The notes under the pieces were generated by a model. It had not been told where the DNA came from. It searched no databases and saw only the letters and a list, made by a program, of their open reading frames with translations. A DNA stretch of 47,146 nt from the NCBI GenBank assembly GCA_004558305.1, contig SFDG01000007.1, forward strand, positions 1 to 47,146. Reading direction: 5' to 3'. Both the position numbers and the translations under genes were made by a program. Origin of the DNA: Phocaeicola plebeius. GTDB taxonomy: Bacteria; Bacteroidota; Bacteroidia; Bacteroidales; Bacteroidaceae. Below, piece by piece: positions 7,329 through 17,000 of the stretch; the first letter of the stretch is position 1, and the number at the start of each line of letters is the position of its first letter.

Positions 7329-8607
7329 GCGGTTACATACAGCCCTGAAGGCAGGGGTCAACTGCTGCCGGTTTCTTCTGGGGGTGGTTTTCATCGCCTC
7401 CGGCTTTGTCAAGGCCAATGACCCGTGGGGTACTTACTACAAGTTTTTAGACTACCTCGAGGCAGGGGGTGTGCCGGTGTCGCTGATTCCTATGGCCTAT
7501 CCTTTCCTCTCCGCCTTGGTGCTCGGCATCTGTGAGTTTGTCCTGGGCATCCACCTTTTTTTCGGCATCCGCCGGAAGGTCTCCGCGCTGGTGGCCATTT
7601 CCTTCCTCTCGTTCATGACTCCCTTGACCCTTTGGCTGGCCTTGACTGACCCGATTGCCGACTGTGGCTGTTTCGGAGACGCCGTGGTGCTGAGCAACTG
7701 GGAAACCTTCTTCAAGAACGTGGTGCTGTTAGCGGCGGCCGTTGTCCTCTACAAAGGGCACCGGTATGCCTTCAAGCTGGTCACCTATCAGGTGGACTGG
7801 CTCATCTCTCTCTACAGCATCGTGTTTGTCTTGTTCTTTTCCCTCTATTGCATCCACGAACTTCCTGTCTTCGATTTTCGTCCCTATGCCATTGGGGCCG
7901 ATATCCGGAAGGGAATGGAGGTGCCCGAAGGTGAGCACCTGCCGGTCTACGAAACGACCTTCGTATATGCCAAGGAGGGGCGGCAGCAGGTATTTACCGT
8001 CGACAGTCTGCCTACGGACACGGCCTGGACCTTCGTAGAATCAAAAACCCTGCAAAAAGAAGCGGGATATGAGCCTCCGATTCACGATTTTTCAATAACT
8101 TTGCAGGAAGATGGGACGGATGTCACGGATGAGGTACTCGATGACGGGAACTATACCTTCCTGCTGGTGGCTCCTTATCTGGCACAGGCCGACGACAGCA
8201 GCATGGATTTGATCAATGAGATCTATGACTATTGCGTGGAATACGGGTACCGTTTCTTCTGCGTCACCGCTTCGTCGGACGAAGACATTGCCGAGTGGCA
8301 GGAGAATACGGGGGCTGAATACCCCTTTGCCCGCATGGACGATGTCACCCTGAAGACCATAGTCCGTTCCCATCCGGGACTGGTGTTGCTGCAGCGGGGA
8401 GTCGTACTCAACAAATGGAGTACCGACAACCTGCCGGACGAATACCAGCTGGGCGCACCGTTGGACGAACTGCCCTTGGGGCAGGTGAACCGCAAGAGTG
8501 TCAGCCGGAAGATCGGCGAGGTGCTGGGATGGTTCTTCCTGCCGCTGTTGCTGCTGTCGTTGGCAGACCTGGCCTGGCTGGCCCGACGGAGGAAACAGAA
8601 GAAATGA
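7288..8607 (+). CDS. DoxX-like membrane protein with periplasmic thioredoxin-like part (BT_3928 family)
   Basis: Membrane protein of up to 439 aa. An N-terminal DoxX/MauE-like unit of four helices (about residues 25-155) carries the motif DCGCFGD with C126 and C128. A further helix lies near 170-190, followed by a soluble region of about 220 residues with a thioredoxin-like pattern but no CxxC pair, and a final helix near 412-432. This matches a Bacteroidales family that always sits before tpiA. The ATG at 7288 overlaps DUF1599 by 41 nt; a TTG at 7318 would overlap less and fits the family N-terminus as well. A redox or quinone-linked role is possible from the DoxX similarity but not shown. 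Confidence 0.8.
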   Translation: MLSSDSSNWNLENKRLHTALKAGVNCCRFLLGVVFIASGFVKANDPWGTYYKFLDYLEAGGVPVSLIPMAYPFLSALVLGICEFVLGIHLFFGIRRKVSALVAISFLSFMTPLTLWLALTDPIADCGCFGDAVVLSNWETFFKNVVLLAAAVVLYKGHRYAFKLVTYQVDWLISLYSIVFVLFFSLYCIHELPVFDFRPYAIGADIRKGMEVPEGEHLPVYETTFVYAKEGRQQVFTVDSLPTDTAWTFVESKTLQKEAGYEPPIHDFSITLQEDGTDVTDEVLDDGNYTFLLVAPYLAQADDSSMDLINEIYDYCVEYGYRFFCVTASSDEDIAEWQENTGAEYPFARMDDVTLKTIVRSHPGLVLLQRGVVLNKWSTDNLPDEYQLGAPLDELPLGQVNRKSVSRKIGEVLGWFFLPLLLLSLADLAWLARRRKQKK

Positions 8608-8639
8608 GAGTTTTTTAATCCTTTAAATAGTATAACAAA

Positions 8640-9395
8640 ATGAGAAAGAACATTGTAGCAGGTAACTGGAAAATGAACAAGACCCTGCAAGAAGGTATCG
8701 AACTGGCGAAAGAATTGAATGAAGCATTGGCAGCTGACAAACCCAACTGTGATGTCATCATCTGCACTCCGTTTATCCACCTGGCTTCCGTTACTCCTAT
8801 CGTGGACAGCGCCGTTATCGGCGTAGGTGCCGAGAACTGTGCCGACAAGGTATCGGGCGCTTACACGGGTGAAGTTTCTGCCGCTATGGTAGCTTCTACC
8901 GGTGCACAGTATGTCATCCTGGGCCACTCTGAACGCCGTGCTTACTACCACGAAACCGTAGAAATCCTGGAAGAAAAGGTGAAGCTGGCCTTGGCCAATA
9001 ACCTGAAGCCTATCTTCTGCATCGGTGAAGTGCTCGAAGAACGCGAAGCCAACAAGCAGAACGAAGTGGTGGAAGCTCAGCTGGCTTCTGTCTTCTCGCT
9101 CTCTGCAGAGGACTTCGGCAAGGTCATCCTGGCTTATGAACCGGTTTGGGCCATCGGTACCGGCAAGACTGCCACTCCCGCCCAGGCACAGGAAATCCAC
9201 GCCCACATCCGTTCGCTGGTAGCTGCGAAGTACGGCCAGGAAGTAGCCGACAACACTTCTATCCTGTACGGCGGTAGCTGTAAGCCCTCCAACGCCAAGG
9301 AACTGTTCGCTAATCCTGATGTCGACGGTGGCCTGATTGGCGGTGCTGCCTTGAAGGTTGCTGACTTCAAGGGTATCATCGACGCTTTCAAGTAA
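8640..9395 (+). CDS. tpiA: Triosephosphate isomerase
   Basis: Interconverts dihydroxyacetone phosphate and glyceraldehyde 3-phosphate in glycolysis. At 251 aa it has the normal length. The catalytic residues are all visible: K11 in GNWKMN, H96 in LGHSERR and E167 in AYEPVWAIGTGK, which leads into the flexible loop 6; the phosphate-binding ILYGGS segment is near the end. Codon choice is more uniform than in the neighbours, as expected for a highly expressed enzyme. It starts 32 nt after the DoxX-like stop, in an A/T-rich gap without a clear -7 box, so it is probably in the same operon. Confidence 0.97.
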   Translation: MRKNIVAGNWKMNKTLQEGIELAKELNEALAADKPNCDVIICTPFIHLASVTPIVDSAVIGVGAENCADKVSGAYTGEVSAAMVASTGAQYVILGHSERRAYYHETVEILEEKVKLALANNLKPIFCIGEVLEEREANKQNEVVEAQLASVFSLSAEDFGKVILAYEPVWAIGTGKTATPAQAQEIHAHIRSLVAAKYGQEVADNTSILYGGSCKPSNAKELFANPDVDGGLIGGAALKVADFKGIIDAFK

Positions 9396-9423
9396 TCGGT
9401 GAACCGTAAGTGAACGTTGAAGA

Positions 9424-9490
9424 CACAAAGACACAGGGAAGTTAAGGGGAACACCGGCTTAGGCCGTCCGGAATTCCGCGTGTCTTTGTG
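9424..9490. repeat. Inverted repeat, GACACAAAG family
   Basis: CACAAAGACAC (9424-9434) pairs exactly with GTGTCTTTGTG (9480-9490) across a 45-nt loop. The same words build the hairpin at 12763-12837. It fills most of the tpiA-SPOR gap and may reduce read-through or stabilise the tpiA message. Confidence 0.65.
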
Positions 9491-9543
9491 GCTTTCTGTT
9501 TTTGTGAGCAATATCTATTTAGCAACGAAACGTACCGACAGAT

Positions 9544-10005
9544 ATGAAAAAGTATATGCTGACGCTGGCTTTCGCAGGCGGGGCACTCTCCCTTTCCGGA
9601 CAGACCATTGTAGATGAACTGCAGTCCCGCCAGGTGGGGCAGGGGGAAGTGAACGTGCACCAGAGTGCAGAAATCTCGGCCTTGATTGGCAAGCGTTACC
9701 AGTCTTCCACCGAACCCACTGCACAGAATGTGCTGAAGACCAAAGGCTACCGGGTGCAGATCTACGCCGGCAACAACTCGCGGGTGGCACGCAACGAAGC
9801 CACGGCTGTGGCCGACAAGGTGAAAGAGGCCTTTCCGAAGATGCCGGTCTACACCTATTTCCAGCCGCCCCGTTGGCTGTGCCGGGTGGGCGACTACAAG
9901 ACGATGGAGGAGGCCTATGCCGCCATGCTTCAGCTCAAGGGCAGCGGCCAGTTCAAGGAGGTGGCCATCGTGCGAGAGAACATTAACATACCCATGGAAG
10001 AATGA
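9544..10005 (+). CDS. SPOR domain-containing exported protein
   Basis: Protein of 153 aa with a short signal peptide (MKKYMLTLAFAGGALSLSGQ). Residues about 67-147 form a SPOR domain (KGYRVQIYAGNNSRVARNEA, then CRVGDYKTMEEAYAAMLQLK), which binds peptidoglycan stripped of stem peptides, usually at division sites. The C-terminus VREN-INIPMEE is short. Its stop overlaps the folE start as ATGA, so the two are translationally coupled. With the M23/LysM peptidase upstream it adds a cell-wall theme to this otherwise metabolic operon. Confidence 0.85.
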   Translation: MKKYMLTLAFAGGALSLSGQTIVDELQSRQVGQGEVNVHQSAEISALIGKRYQSSTEPTAQNVLKTKGYRVQIYAGNNSRVARNEATAVADKVKEAFPKMPVYTYFQPPRWLCRVGDYKTMEEAYAAMLQLKGSGQFKEVAIVRENINIPMEE

Positions 10006-10592
10006 TTGATACGAATTTGATGAAGTGGCCCGAGGAAAAGGTGCAGCAGCTGATGGGACACTATCGGGAAATACTGCAGCTGCTGGGCGAGGAGCCGGAA
10101 CGGGAAGGACTGGTCAAGACTCCCGAACGGGTGGCCAAAGCCATGCTGACCTTGACCCGAGGCTACGATGTGGACCCTAAGGAGGTCCTGAATGCCGCCA
10201 AGTTCCGCGAAGAATACCGTCAGATGGTCATTGTGAAGGACATTGATTTCTTCTCGCTGTGCGAACACCACATGCTGCCTTTCTACGGTAAGGCCCACGT
10301 GGCCTATATCCCCAATGGATACATCACCGGACTGAGCAAGATTGCCCGCGTGGTGGACATCTTCTCCCACCGACTGCAGGTGCAGGAGCGCATGACCCTG
10401 CAGATCAAGGAGTGTATTCAGGAAACGCTCAATCCCCTCGGTGTGATGGTGGTGGTGGAGGCCAAGCACATGTGCATGCAGATGCGCGGGGTAGAGAAGC
10501 AGAACTCGGTGACGACGACCTCCGACTTCACCGGGGCCTTCAACCAGGCCAAGACCCGAGAGGAATTCATGAACCTGATTCGCCGCAGCTGA
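10002..10592 (+). CDS. folE: GTP cyclohydrolase I
   Basis: Turns GTP into 7,8-dihydroneopterin triphosphate, the first step of folate and pterin synthesis; a cytoplasmic homodecamer. At 196 aa it has the usual length. Zinc ligands C87 and H90 in SLCEHHMLPF and C158 in KHMCMQMRGV are intact, as is the GLSKIARVVDIFSHRLQVQE core. The start overlaps the SPOR stop by four bases. The stop is only 3 nt from the end of the convergent dnaG, so the two transcripts must overlap at their 3' ends. Confidence 0.96.
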   Translation: MIDTNLMKWPEEKVQQLMGHYREILQLLGEEPEREGLVKTPERVAKAMLTLTRGYDVDPKEVLNAAKFREEYRQMVIVKDIDFFSLCEHHMLPFYGKAHVAYIPNGYITGLSKIARVVDIFSHRLQVQERMTLQIKECIQETLNPLGVMVVVEAKHMCMQMRGVEKQNSVTTTSDFTGAFNQAKTREEFMNLIRRS

Positions 10593-10595
10593 CCG

Positions 10596-12743
10596 TCAGA
10601 CCTTCAGGACGACTCGGTCGCCTGCCCGCTGGGCCATCATCCGTTGTGTGTCGTGCAGGTCCTTGTAGCGTTGCATCATTTCCATGCAACGCTGCGGGTC
10701 GTTGGCCACCGACGGGTTGTTCAGTGCATGCAGGATGTGCTTCAGCTCTTCGTCGACAATCGCCATTTTGAAGTCGATGAGCAAGCGCGGTACCAGTTCG
10801 TAGAGCCGTTCTTCGTCGCTCACGATTTTCTGGGCCTTTGAATGGTATTTGCTCAACTGGTAGCGGTCGCTGACCAGTTCGGCGGCCATGGTGCTGACGG
10901 CAGGGTCGGGATGGTTCACGAAATGGCGTTCGGCCACGAAGTTCGGGTCGGCGGCATGGCTCTCGGCCTCCTTCAGGATGTGCCGGTGGAGGGCGTTGTG
11001 GAACTGGAGGTCGTCTTCTTTCAGTCCCTCCGAAATGAACTGGATGACCGTCAGGGGCACCTGTTCCCCTTCTCCGGTCTCTATGTAGCAGACCATTTTT
11101 TCTCCGTAACGGATAATCATCCGTACCAGTTCTTCCTCCTTGGCATAGAATACTTTCTCCTCGTTCCCTTCCTGCGGGATGAAGGAGTTGTAGGGCTCCT
11201 CTTCCGGAACAGCCGGAGGCGGCGGGAAGGCTGCGGGCGGAACATCGGATGGCAGCACTTCGCCGTGTATCGGCGGTACGGGAGCTTCGGGCAAGGGAGG
11301 AACTGTCGGTGTACCGCTTGTCGGTGCAGTCGGCGGAAGGGGCGTTCCTGCGGCGAGGGCGGAAGCAACCTGTGCGGCCCTTCTGTTCTCCTGGTTCTGC
11401 CGGCGTTGCGCCTCCTTGTACCGGTTTTCGCGGGCCTGCTCGATTAGTTTGGCCGTTGCTTCCACCAGTACTTTTTCTTCCATCTGTAGCGACTGGCTGC
11501 ACTCGCGGATATAGACCGAACGGACGATGGCATCGGGAATCACCGAGATACTCTTGACAATGCTGCTGATCAGGGCAGCCCGCTTGATGGGGTCTTTCCC
11601 GGCTTCCTCTAACAGCAGTTGCGACTTGAAGCGGATGAAGTCCACTTCGTGTTCGTTGATGTAGGCCTGGTAGTCGGTGGCATTGTGCTTGCGGGCAAAG
11701 CTGTCGGGGTCGTCCCCGTCGGGCAGCAGGCAGACCTTGACGTTCATGCCTTCTTCCAACAGCATGTCAATGCCCCGGATACTGGCTTTGATGCCGGCAC
11801 CGTCGCCGTCGTACAGCACGGTAATGTTGTTCGTGAACCGGTGGATCATCCGGATCTGTTCGGGTGTAAGGGCTGTTCCCGATGAGGCCACCACGTTCTC
11901 GATGCCGCTCTGGTGCATGGAGATGACATCCGTATAGCCTTCCACCAGGAAGCAGCGGTCCTGCCGCACGATGGCCTGCTTGGCAAAATAGATGCCGTAC
12001 AGCTCGCGGCTCTTGTGGTAGATTTCGCTCTCGGGCGAGTTGACGTACTTCATCTGCACGTTCTTCGTCGCTGCGTTCAGTACGCGTCCGCCGAAAGCGA
12101 CTACCTTCCCCGAAAGGGTATGGACGGGGAAGATGACCCGTCCCCAGAAGCGGTCGCGCAGGCTGCCGTCTTCCTTGCGGTAGCAGAGCCCCGTCTTCAC
12201 CAAGTAGTCTTCCTGAAAGCCTTTCTGAAGGGCCGTGCGGGCCAGGGCATCGCGGTTGTCCGTACTGTAGCCCAACTGGAATTTCTTGATGATGTCATCG
12301 CGGAAGCCGCGTCCGCGCAAGTAGGTCATGCCGATGCGCTGCCCTTCCAGCTGGTGGTAGAGCACTTCCTGGAAATACTGGTTGGCGAACTGGTTGACCA
12401 CGAACAGGCTTTCGCGCAGGCTGTGCGCCTGCTTCTCCTCTTCGCTCAGCTCCCGTTCCTTGACTTCGATGTTGTATTTCCGGGCCAGCCATTTCAGGGC
12501 TTCGTAATAGTTCAGCTGCTCGTGCTCCATGATGAAATGGACCACGTTCCCCCCCTTACCACAGCTGAAGCATTTGCACAGCCCTTTGCTGGGCGATACG
12601 CTGAAGGAGGGTGTCTTTTCATTGTGGAACGGACACAGGCCGACATAGTTGACACCGCGACGGCGCAGCGTCACAAATTCCGACACGACATCCACAATCT
12701 GTGCCGCGTCCATAATCCGGTCGATGGTAGCCTGGTCTATCAT
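10596..12743 (-). CDS. dnaG: DNA primase
   Basis: Makes RNA primers for replication (715 aa). The N-terminal zinc finger has C37, H40, C58 and C61 (CPFHNEKTPSF ... CFSCGKGG). The core catalytic domain follows, with the TOPRIM motifs FLVEGYTDVISMHQSG and YDGDGAGIKA, then PDGDDPDSF. Around residues 440-520 is a proline- and alanine-rich linker, and the C-terminal domain would bind the DnaB helicase. The frame opens 8 codons earlier at 12767, but that extension lies inside a dispersed hairpin and the ATG at 12743 (MIDQATIDRI) is the family start. It lies downstream of mdh on the same strand. Confidence 0.95.
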   Translation of the reverse strand: MIDQATIDRIMDAAQIVDVVSEFVTLRRRGVNYVGLCPFHNEKTPSFSVSPSKGLCKCFSCGKGGNVVHFIMEHEQLNYYEALKWLARKYNIEVKERELSEEEKQAHSLRESLFVVNQFANQYFQEVLYHQLEGQRIGMTYLRGRGFRDDIIKKFQLGYSTDNRDALARTALQKGFQEDYLVKTGLCYRKEDGSLRDRFWGRVIFPVHTLSGKVVAFGGRVLNAATKNVQMKYVNSPESEIYHKSRELYGIYFAKQAIVRQDRCFLVEGYTDVISMHQSGIENVVASSGTALTPEQIRMIHRFTNNITVLYDGDGAGIKASIRGIDMLLEEGMNVKVCLLPDGDDPDSFARKHNATDYQAYINEHEVDFIRFKSQLLLEEAGKDPIKRAALISSIVKSISVIPDAIVRSVYIRECSQSLQMEEKVLVEATAKLIEQARENRYKEAQRRQNQENRRAAQVASALAAGTPLPPTAPTSGTPTVPPLPEAPVPPIHGEVLPSDVPPAAFPPPPAVPEEEPYNSFIPQEGNEEKVFYAKEEELVRMIIRYGEKMVCYIETGEGEQVPLTVIQFISEGLKEDDLQFHNALHRHILKEAESHAADPNFVAERHFVNHPDPAVSTMAAELVSDRYQLSKYHSKAQKIVSDEERLYELVPRLLIDFKMAIVDEELKHILHALNNPSVANDPQRCMEMMQRYKDLHDTQRMMAQRAGDRVVLKV

Positions 12744-12762
12744 ACCTACAGTATATAACAAA

Positions 12763-12837
12763 GACACAAAGAAAGGAAGGAGATGTACGGAGGAGGCGCA
12801 GGGCCTGTTCCGTGTCTGTCCTTCGTTTCTTTGTGTC
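12763..12837. repeat. 19-bp inverted repeat before dnaG (GACACAAAG family)
   Basis: GACACAAAGAAAGGAAGGA (12763-12781) pairs with its complement at 12819-12837 with one mismatch and a 37-nt loop. It ends 20 nt upstream of the dnaG start and begins 26 nt downstream of the mdh stop. It is the same family as 9424-9490. It could be the mdh terminator, a dnaG leader structure, or just a dispersed element. Confidence 0.7.
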
Positions 12838-12862
12838 CGGGTATTTTGTCAACTAATCAATC

Positions 12863-13864
12863 TTACTTGATGTTCGGGTTCAACTTGTTCCATTCGGAAA
12901 CGGGAGGCAGCACGCCCATGGCGATGACTTCGTCGCGCAGTTCGCACAGGTGAGCGTAGCTCTTTTCGAGGGCTGCTTCTTCTTCGGGAGTACCGTTCAG
13001 CGTCTGGCAGATGCAGCCTTCAGCCGTGATGGAAGTTTCCCAAGCCATCATGATGTGGTCGTACTTCTCGTTGGAAACGTACGTACCAGCCGGCCAACGG
13101 AAGGCTTTGCCACCCATGGCAGCACCAATCATTTCGATGGAAACGTAAGACGGGCTCTGGAAAGAAGAGCGGCCGCGGAGAGCGATGATGTTGGCACCGC
13201 CTTTGGTCACCTTCTGCTGGATTTCAGCCCATGTTTCCTTCGGCAACTTGTCGGTACCGATGATGTCGGTCAGCGGAGTGCCGGCTACCTTGGCAGTAGA
13301 AGCGAAGACTGCCATCTGTTCGCCGTGGCCACCGTATGTGCGGCAGTTTTCCACTTCGTCCAGACCAACCTGGAAATACTTGGCCAGTTCGCTGCGCAGA
13401 CGGGTAGAGTCGAGGGCAGCCAATGTCGTTACCTGAGAGGGTTTCAGACCTGCATACAGCAAGGTAATCAGACCGGTGATGTCGGCGGGGTTGAAGATGA
13501 CAACGATGTGCTTTACATCCGGGCAGTACTGCTTCACGTTCTTACCGAATTCTTCGGCAATGGCAGCGTTGCCTTTCAGCAGGTCTTCACGGGTCATGCC
13601 GGCCTTGCGGGCAGCACCTCCGGAGTTCACGATATATTTAGCACCGGTCAAAGCTTCCTTGATGTCAGAGGTGAAAGTTACGTTCACGCCTTCGAAGCCG
13701 CAGTGGTAAAGTTCTTCAGCCACGCCTTCCAGGCCCGGAGCGTAAGGGTCATACAAACAGATGTTCGGAGTCAGTCCCATCATGATGGCTGTCTGAGCCA
13801 TGTTCGAACCAATCATACCGGCAGCACCAACAATGGTCAATTTTTCGTCTGTTACAAATTTCAT
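12863..13864 (-). CDS. mdh: Malate dehydrogenase
   Basis: NAD-dependent oxidation of malate to oxaloacetate, run in reverse in the fumarate-succinate branch of anaerobic Bacteroidales. It has 333 aa. The Rossmann loop is TIVGAAGMIGSN near the N-terminus; substrate arginines lie in AGMTRED and STRLRSE, with NPADI before the latter; the catalytic histidine is in TYGGHGEQMAVF. The start at 13864 follows a strong promoter by about 56 nt. Codon use is uniform, as in highly expressed genes. Confidence 0.95.
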   Translation of the reverse strand: MKFVTDEKLTIVGAAGMIGSNMAQTAIMMGLTPNICLYDPYAPGLEGVAEELYHCGFEGVNVTFTSDIKEALTGAKYIVNSGGAARKAGMTREDLLKGNAAIAEEFGKNVKQYCPDVKHIVVIFNPADITGLITLLYAGLKPSQVTTLAALDSTRLRSELAKYFQVGLDEVENCRTYGGHGEQMAVFASTAKVAGTPLTDIIGTDKLPKETWAEIQQKVTKGGANIIALRGRSSFQSPSYVSIEMIGAAMGGKAFRWPAGTYVSNEKYDHIMMAWETSITAEGCICQTLNGTPEEEAALEKSYAHLCELRDEVIAMGVLPPVSEWNKLNPNIK

Positions 13865-13926
13865 AATACTTAATTCTTTATGTTATTGTTATAAAAGTGT
13901 ATATCCTCTTTTCTTGGCTTGCGATA

Positions 13927-13957
13927 CAAAGTTAGGAAAGTTCTTACATATAACCAA
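13927..13957 (-). promoter_or_regulatory. Promoter of mdh
   Basis: On the minus strand there is TTG (13955-13957), 20 nt, then TAACTTTG (13927-13934), a full match to the Bacteroidota consensus. The predicted transcript starts near 13920. Confidence 0.75.
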
Positions 13958-13983
13958 CCGCTGGCCCCTTATTTTTTACGGCA

Positions 13984-14021
13984 ACTCCGGGATTAAGGAA
14001 AAATTTCCCTAATCCCGGAGT
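13984..14021 (-). terminator. Hairpin terminator after putA
   Basis: An 18-bp stem with one mismatch, ACTCCGGGATTAAGGAAA (13984-14001) with its complement at 14004-14021, and a two-base loop. It lies 35 nt after the putA stop. No long T-run follows, so termination is inferred from the strength of the stem. Confidence 0.65.
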
Positions 14022-14055
14022 ATGGATTGCCTAATTGCAAAGAACGGGTAGCAAT

Positions 14056-17000
14056 TTATTCGTCAGCCGGTACCTCGGAGATACTGCCGTAGCGGTGGTA
14101 CTCGAAGGCGATGCTCTGTTCCTTGATGTAATGGATAAGTTCCACGCGGCCTTCCTTCACGGGAGCGGCGGTAGCGATGTACTTGTCGGCAGCGGCAGCC
14201 TTTGCATACATTTCTGCAGGCAGGTCGGCACGGCAGGTACGGATGCGTTCATAGCCGGACATCGACGCGAGGAAGTTGTCGAGCGGTTCCTTGCGCAGCG
14301 TGCAGCCCAGTGAAGCCAGGGTCTTCGAACGGTCGTCCGAGGGGTCGAAGCTGATGGTCAGCGGAGTGCCGCACAGCCGGGCGGCACAGGCTACCATGGC
14401 GGCTTGTTCGTCGGTGTCGCCCGGGAACAGGCGGAGGGCCATGCTCTTCAGCGGCAGGTAGCGGAACAGGTTCTGTTCACCGTACAGATGATGGATGTCG
14501 CGCGGACGGCTGAACTCGTCGCGGTAGGCGGCTGCATAGCTGGCCTTGTAGTCGGTACGGCTGCCCGGCTTGTCCGTGATGTGGACAAAGCAGGCGCAGT
14601 AATTCGGTCCGCCGGCCTTCACACCGCCGCCGAAGGCCGACAGCTTCATGCCGCCGAAGGGCTGACGGTTGACGATAGCTCCCGTAATGCCTCGGTTGAT
14701 GTAGAGGTTGCCCGCCTGGATGGAGTTCTTCCACAACTTCTGTTCGTTTTCGTCCAGGCTCTGCAGGCCGGAAGTCAGTCCGTAGTCCAGACCGTTCACC
14801 AAGTCGATGCCTTCCTGCAGGTCGCGGATGGGGCAGACGCTCAGCATCGGGCCGAAAAGTTCGGTGCGGAACGAGTAGCTGTCAGGTCGTACACCCCATT
14901 TGACGGTCGGGGCCAGGATATAGTGTTGCTCGTCGAGGAAGTGAGGGGGAACCAGCCAGCTTTCGCCCGGATCCAAGGTCAGGGCCTTCAGGAGCTTCTC
15001 GTTCTGGTTGGTAATCATCGGACCGACGATGTTGCCGGCGTTCCACACACTGCCCACCTTCATGCTGGTGGCCGCGTCCTTCAGCTTCTCCTGGAAGTCC
15101 TTGTCGTCGTAGACCGACTGTTCGACCAGGAGGAGCGAGCAGGCCGAACACTTCTGTCCGGCATTGCCGAAGGCTGAGGCCACGATGTTCATGATGGCGT
15201 GGTCACGGTCGCCCGAGGCCGTCAGAATAATGACGTTCTTGCCGCCCGTTTCTGCCGACAGCGGAGTGGCGGGAACCGATTTGGCAATGGCACGGGCCGT
15301 GTCGGTGCCGCCGGTCAGAATGATGTGCTTCACCACAGGAGAGGCGGTGAGGGTCTTCAGGGCTTCCCGGTCGGTAATGATGACCTGCAGGGCTTCTTTC
15401 GGTACGCCGGCTTCCCAAAAGGCTTTGGCAAAGAGCCAGGCGACGGGAGCCGCTACGGTGGCCGGTTTCAGGATGACCGTATTGCCGCCGGCCAGTCCGG
15501 CTACGATGCCGCCCACAGGAATGGCGCAGGGGAAGTTCCACGGGGAGATGACCAGGATGGTGCCTTTCGCCGTGATGTCCACATCGGAGAGGGCAGCGAA
15601 TTTCTTCATCGTCGTGGTGTAGAAACGGGCGTAGTCGATACCTTCCGACACTTCCACATCACCTTCCACCACGGTCTTGCCGGTGATGGCACACATGCAG
15701 CCGATGAGGTCGCCGCGCAGCTCGCCTAATTTGTTGGCGGCAGCGTACAGGATGCGGTGGCGTTCTTCCAGTGAGGTCTTCCGCCAGCCGGCAGGGTCGG
15801 ACTCGGCAATCTGCAGGATTTCCTGTATCTCTTTCTGTCCGGCCATCGACATTTCGCAGACGCAGACCTTGTCGTCCTGGCAGCGGTCCATGTAGCGGTG
15901 GCGCTTTTCAGTCACGACGGTCTTGGCACCTATCTGCAACGGCAGGATGTCCGGGGTGTCCTTTTCCGACTTCTTCCATTTGGCAAAGATTTCCCGCTGC
16001 CACTGCTGGTTCACTTCGCGGTCGAAGTCCGTGTCGGGTTCGTTCTCCATTTCGTCGGCAGGAGCTACGGGAGCATAGGGCAGGTGGCGGTCCTGGGTAC
16101 GGGTCGGCACATGGGTCAAGCGGTCCTTCAGGGCATACGCATCCTCAAACTGCTTCTGCAGGAACTGCCAGGTCTCGGTGTCCGGCTTCAGGTTGAACGA
16201 GTGGGTCAGGAAGTTGTCGGGAGCCGTGTTCTCGTCCATGCGGCGTACCAGGTAAGATACGGCGTTCAGGAAATGTTCGTCTTTCACGACCGGCGTGTAG
16301 AGGATGACATGGTTGCCCAGGATGGACTGTGCCCGCCATACGTGGTTGGCCATACCTTCCAGCATCTCGAAGCAGAAGCAGTCCTTCGGCGTTCCGTATT
16401 TCTGGCTCAGCAGGTAACCGTAGGCAATGGTAAAGAGGTTGTGCGATGCCATGCCGATGTGCAGCACCTTCGCGTTTTCGGGCAAGAGGCCGCGTTCCAG
16501 CAGGTGCAGGTAGTTGGCGTCCACCTCCGTCTTGTTGCTGCGTACCGGGTTGGGCCAGCCGCGCAACGAGGAAACCACGGTTTCCATTTCCAGGTTACAG
16601 CCTTTCACGATACGCATCTTGATGGGAGAGCCTCCGGCGGCCACACGGGCCTTCGCAAATTCCAGCAGTTCGCCCTGGAACTCGTAGGCATCGGGCAGGT
16701 AGGCCTGTACCACGATGCCGGCTTCGTAGTTCTTGAACTGAGGCAGGCTCAGCACGTGCTTGAACAGGCGCATGGTGAAGTGGGCATCCTTGTATTCCTC
16801 CATGTCGAGGTTGATGAACTTGGCCCGTTTCCGGCCGTTCTCGTCCACGTACGGGAAATCGATGGCTTTCTGGTAAAGCTCAGACATACGGCGAACCAGT
16901 TCGGGGAAGCTTTCCTCGTAGTTCAAGGCGTGTGTCTGGGCGTAGATACCCGAAATCTTCACCGAGATGTAGTTGATGTCAGGGCTTTCCAGGGCCTCCA

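Noticed and set aside
13984..14021. Strong hairpin as part of the mdh promoter
   Set aside because: It lies upstream of the mdh -33 element and just after the putA stop, so a terminator role is simpler.
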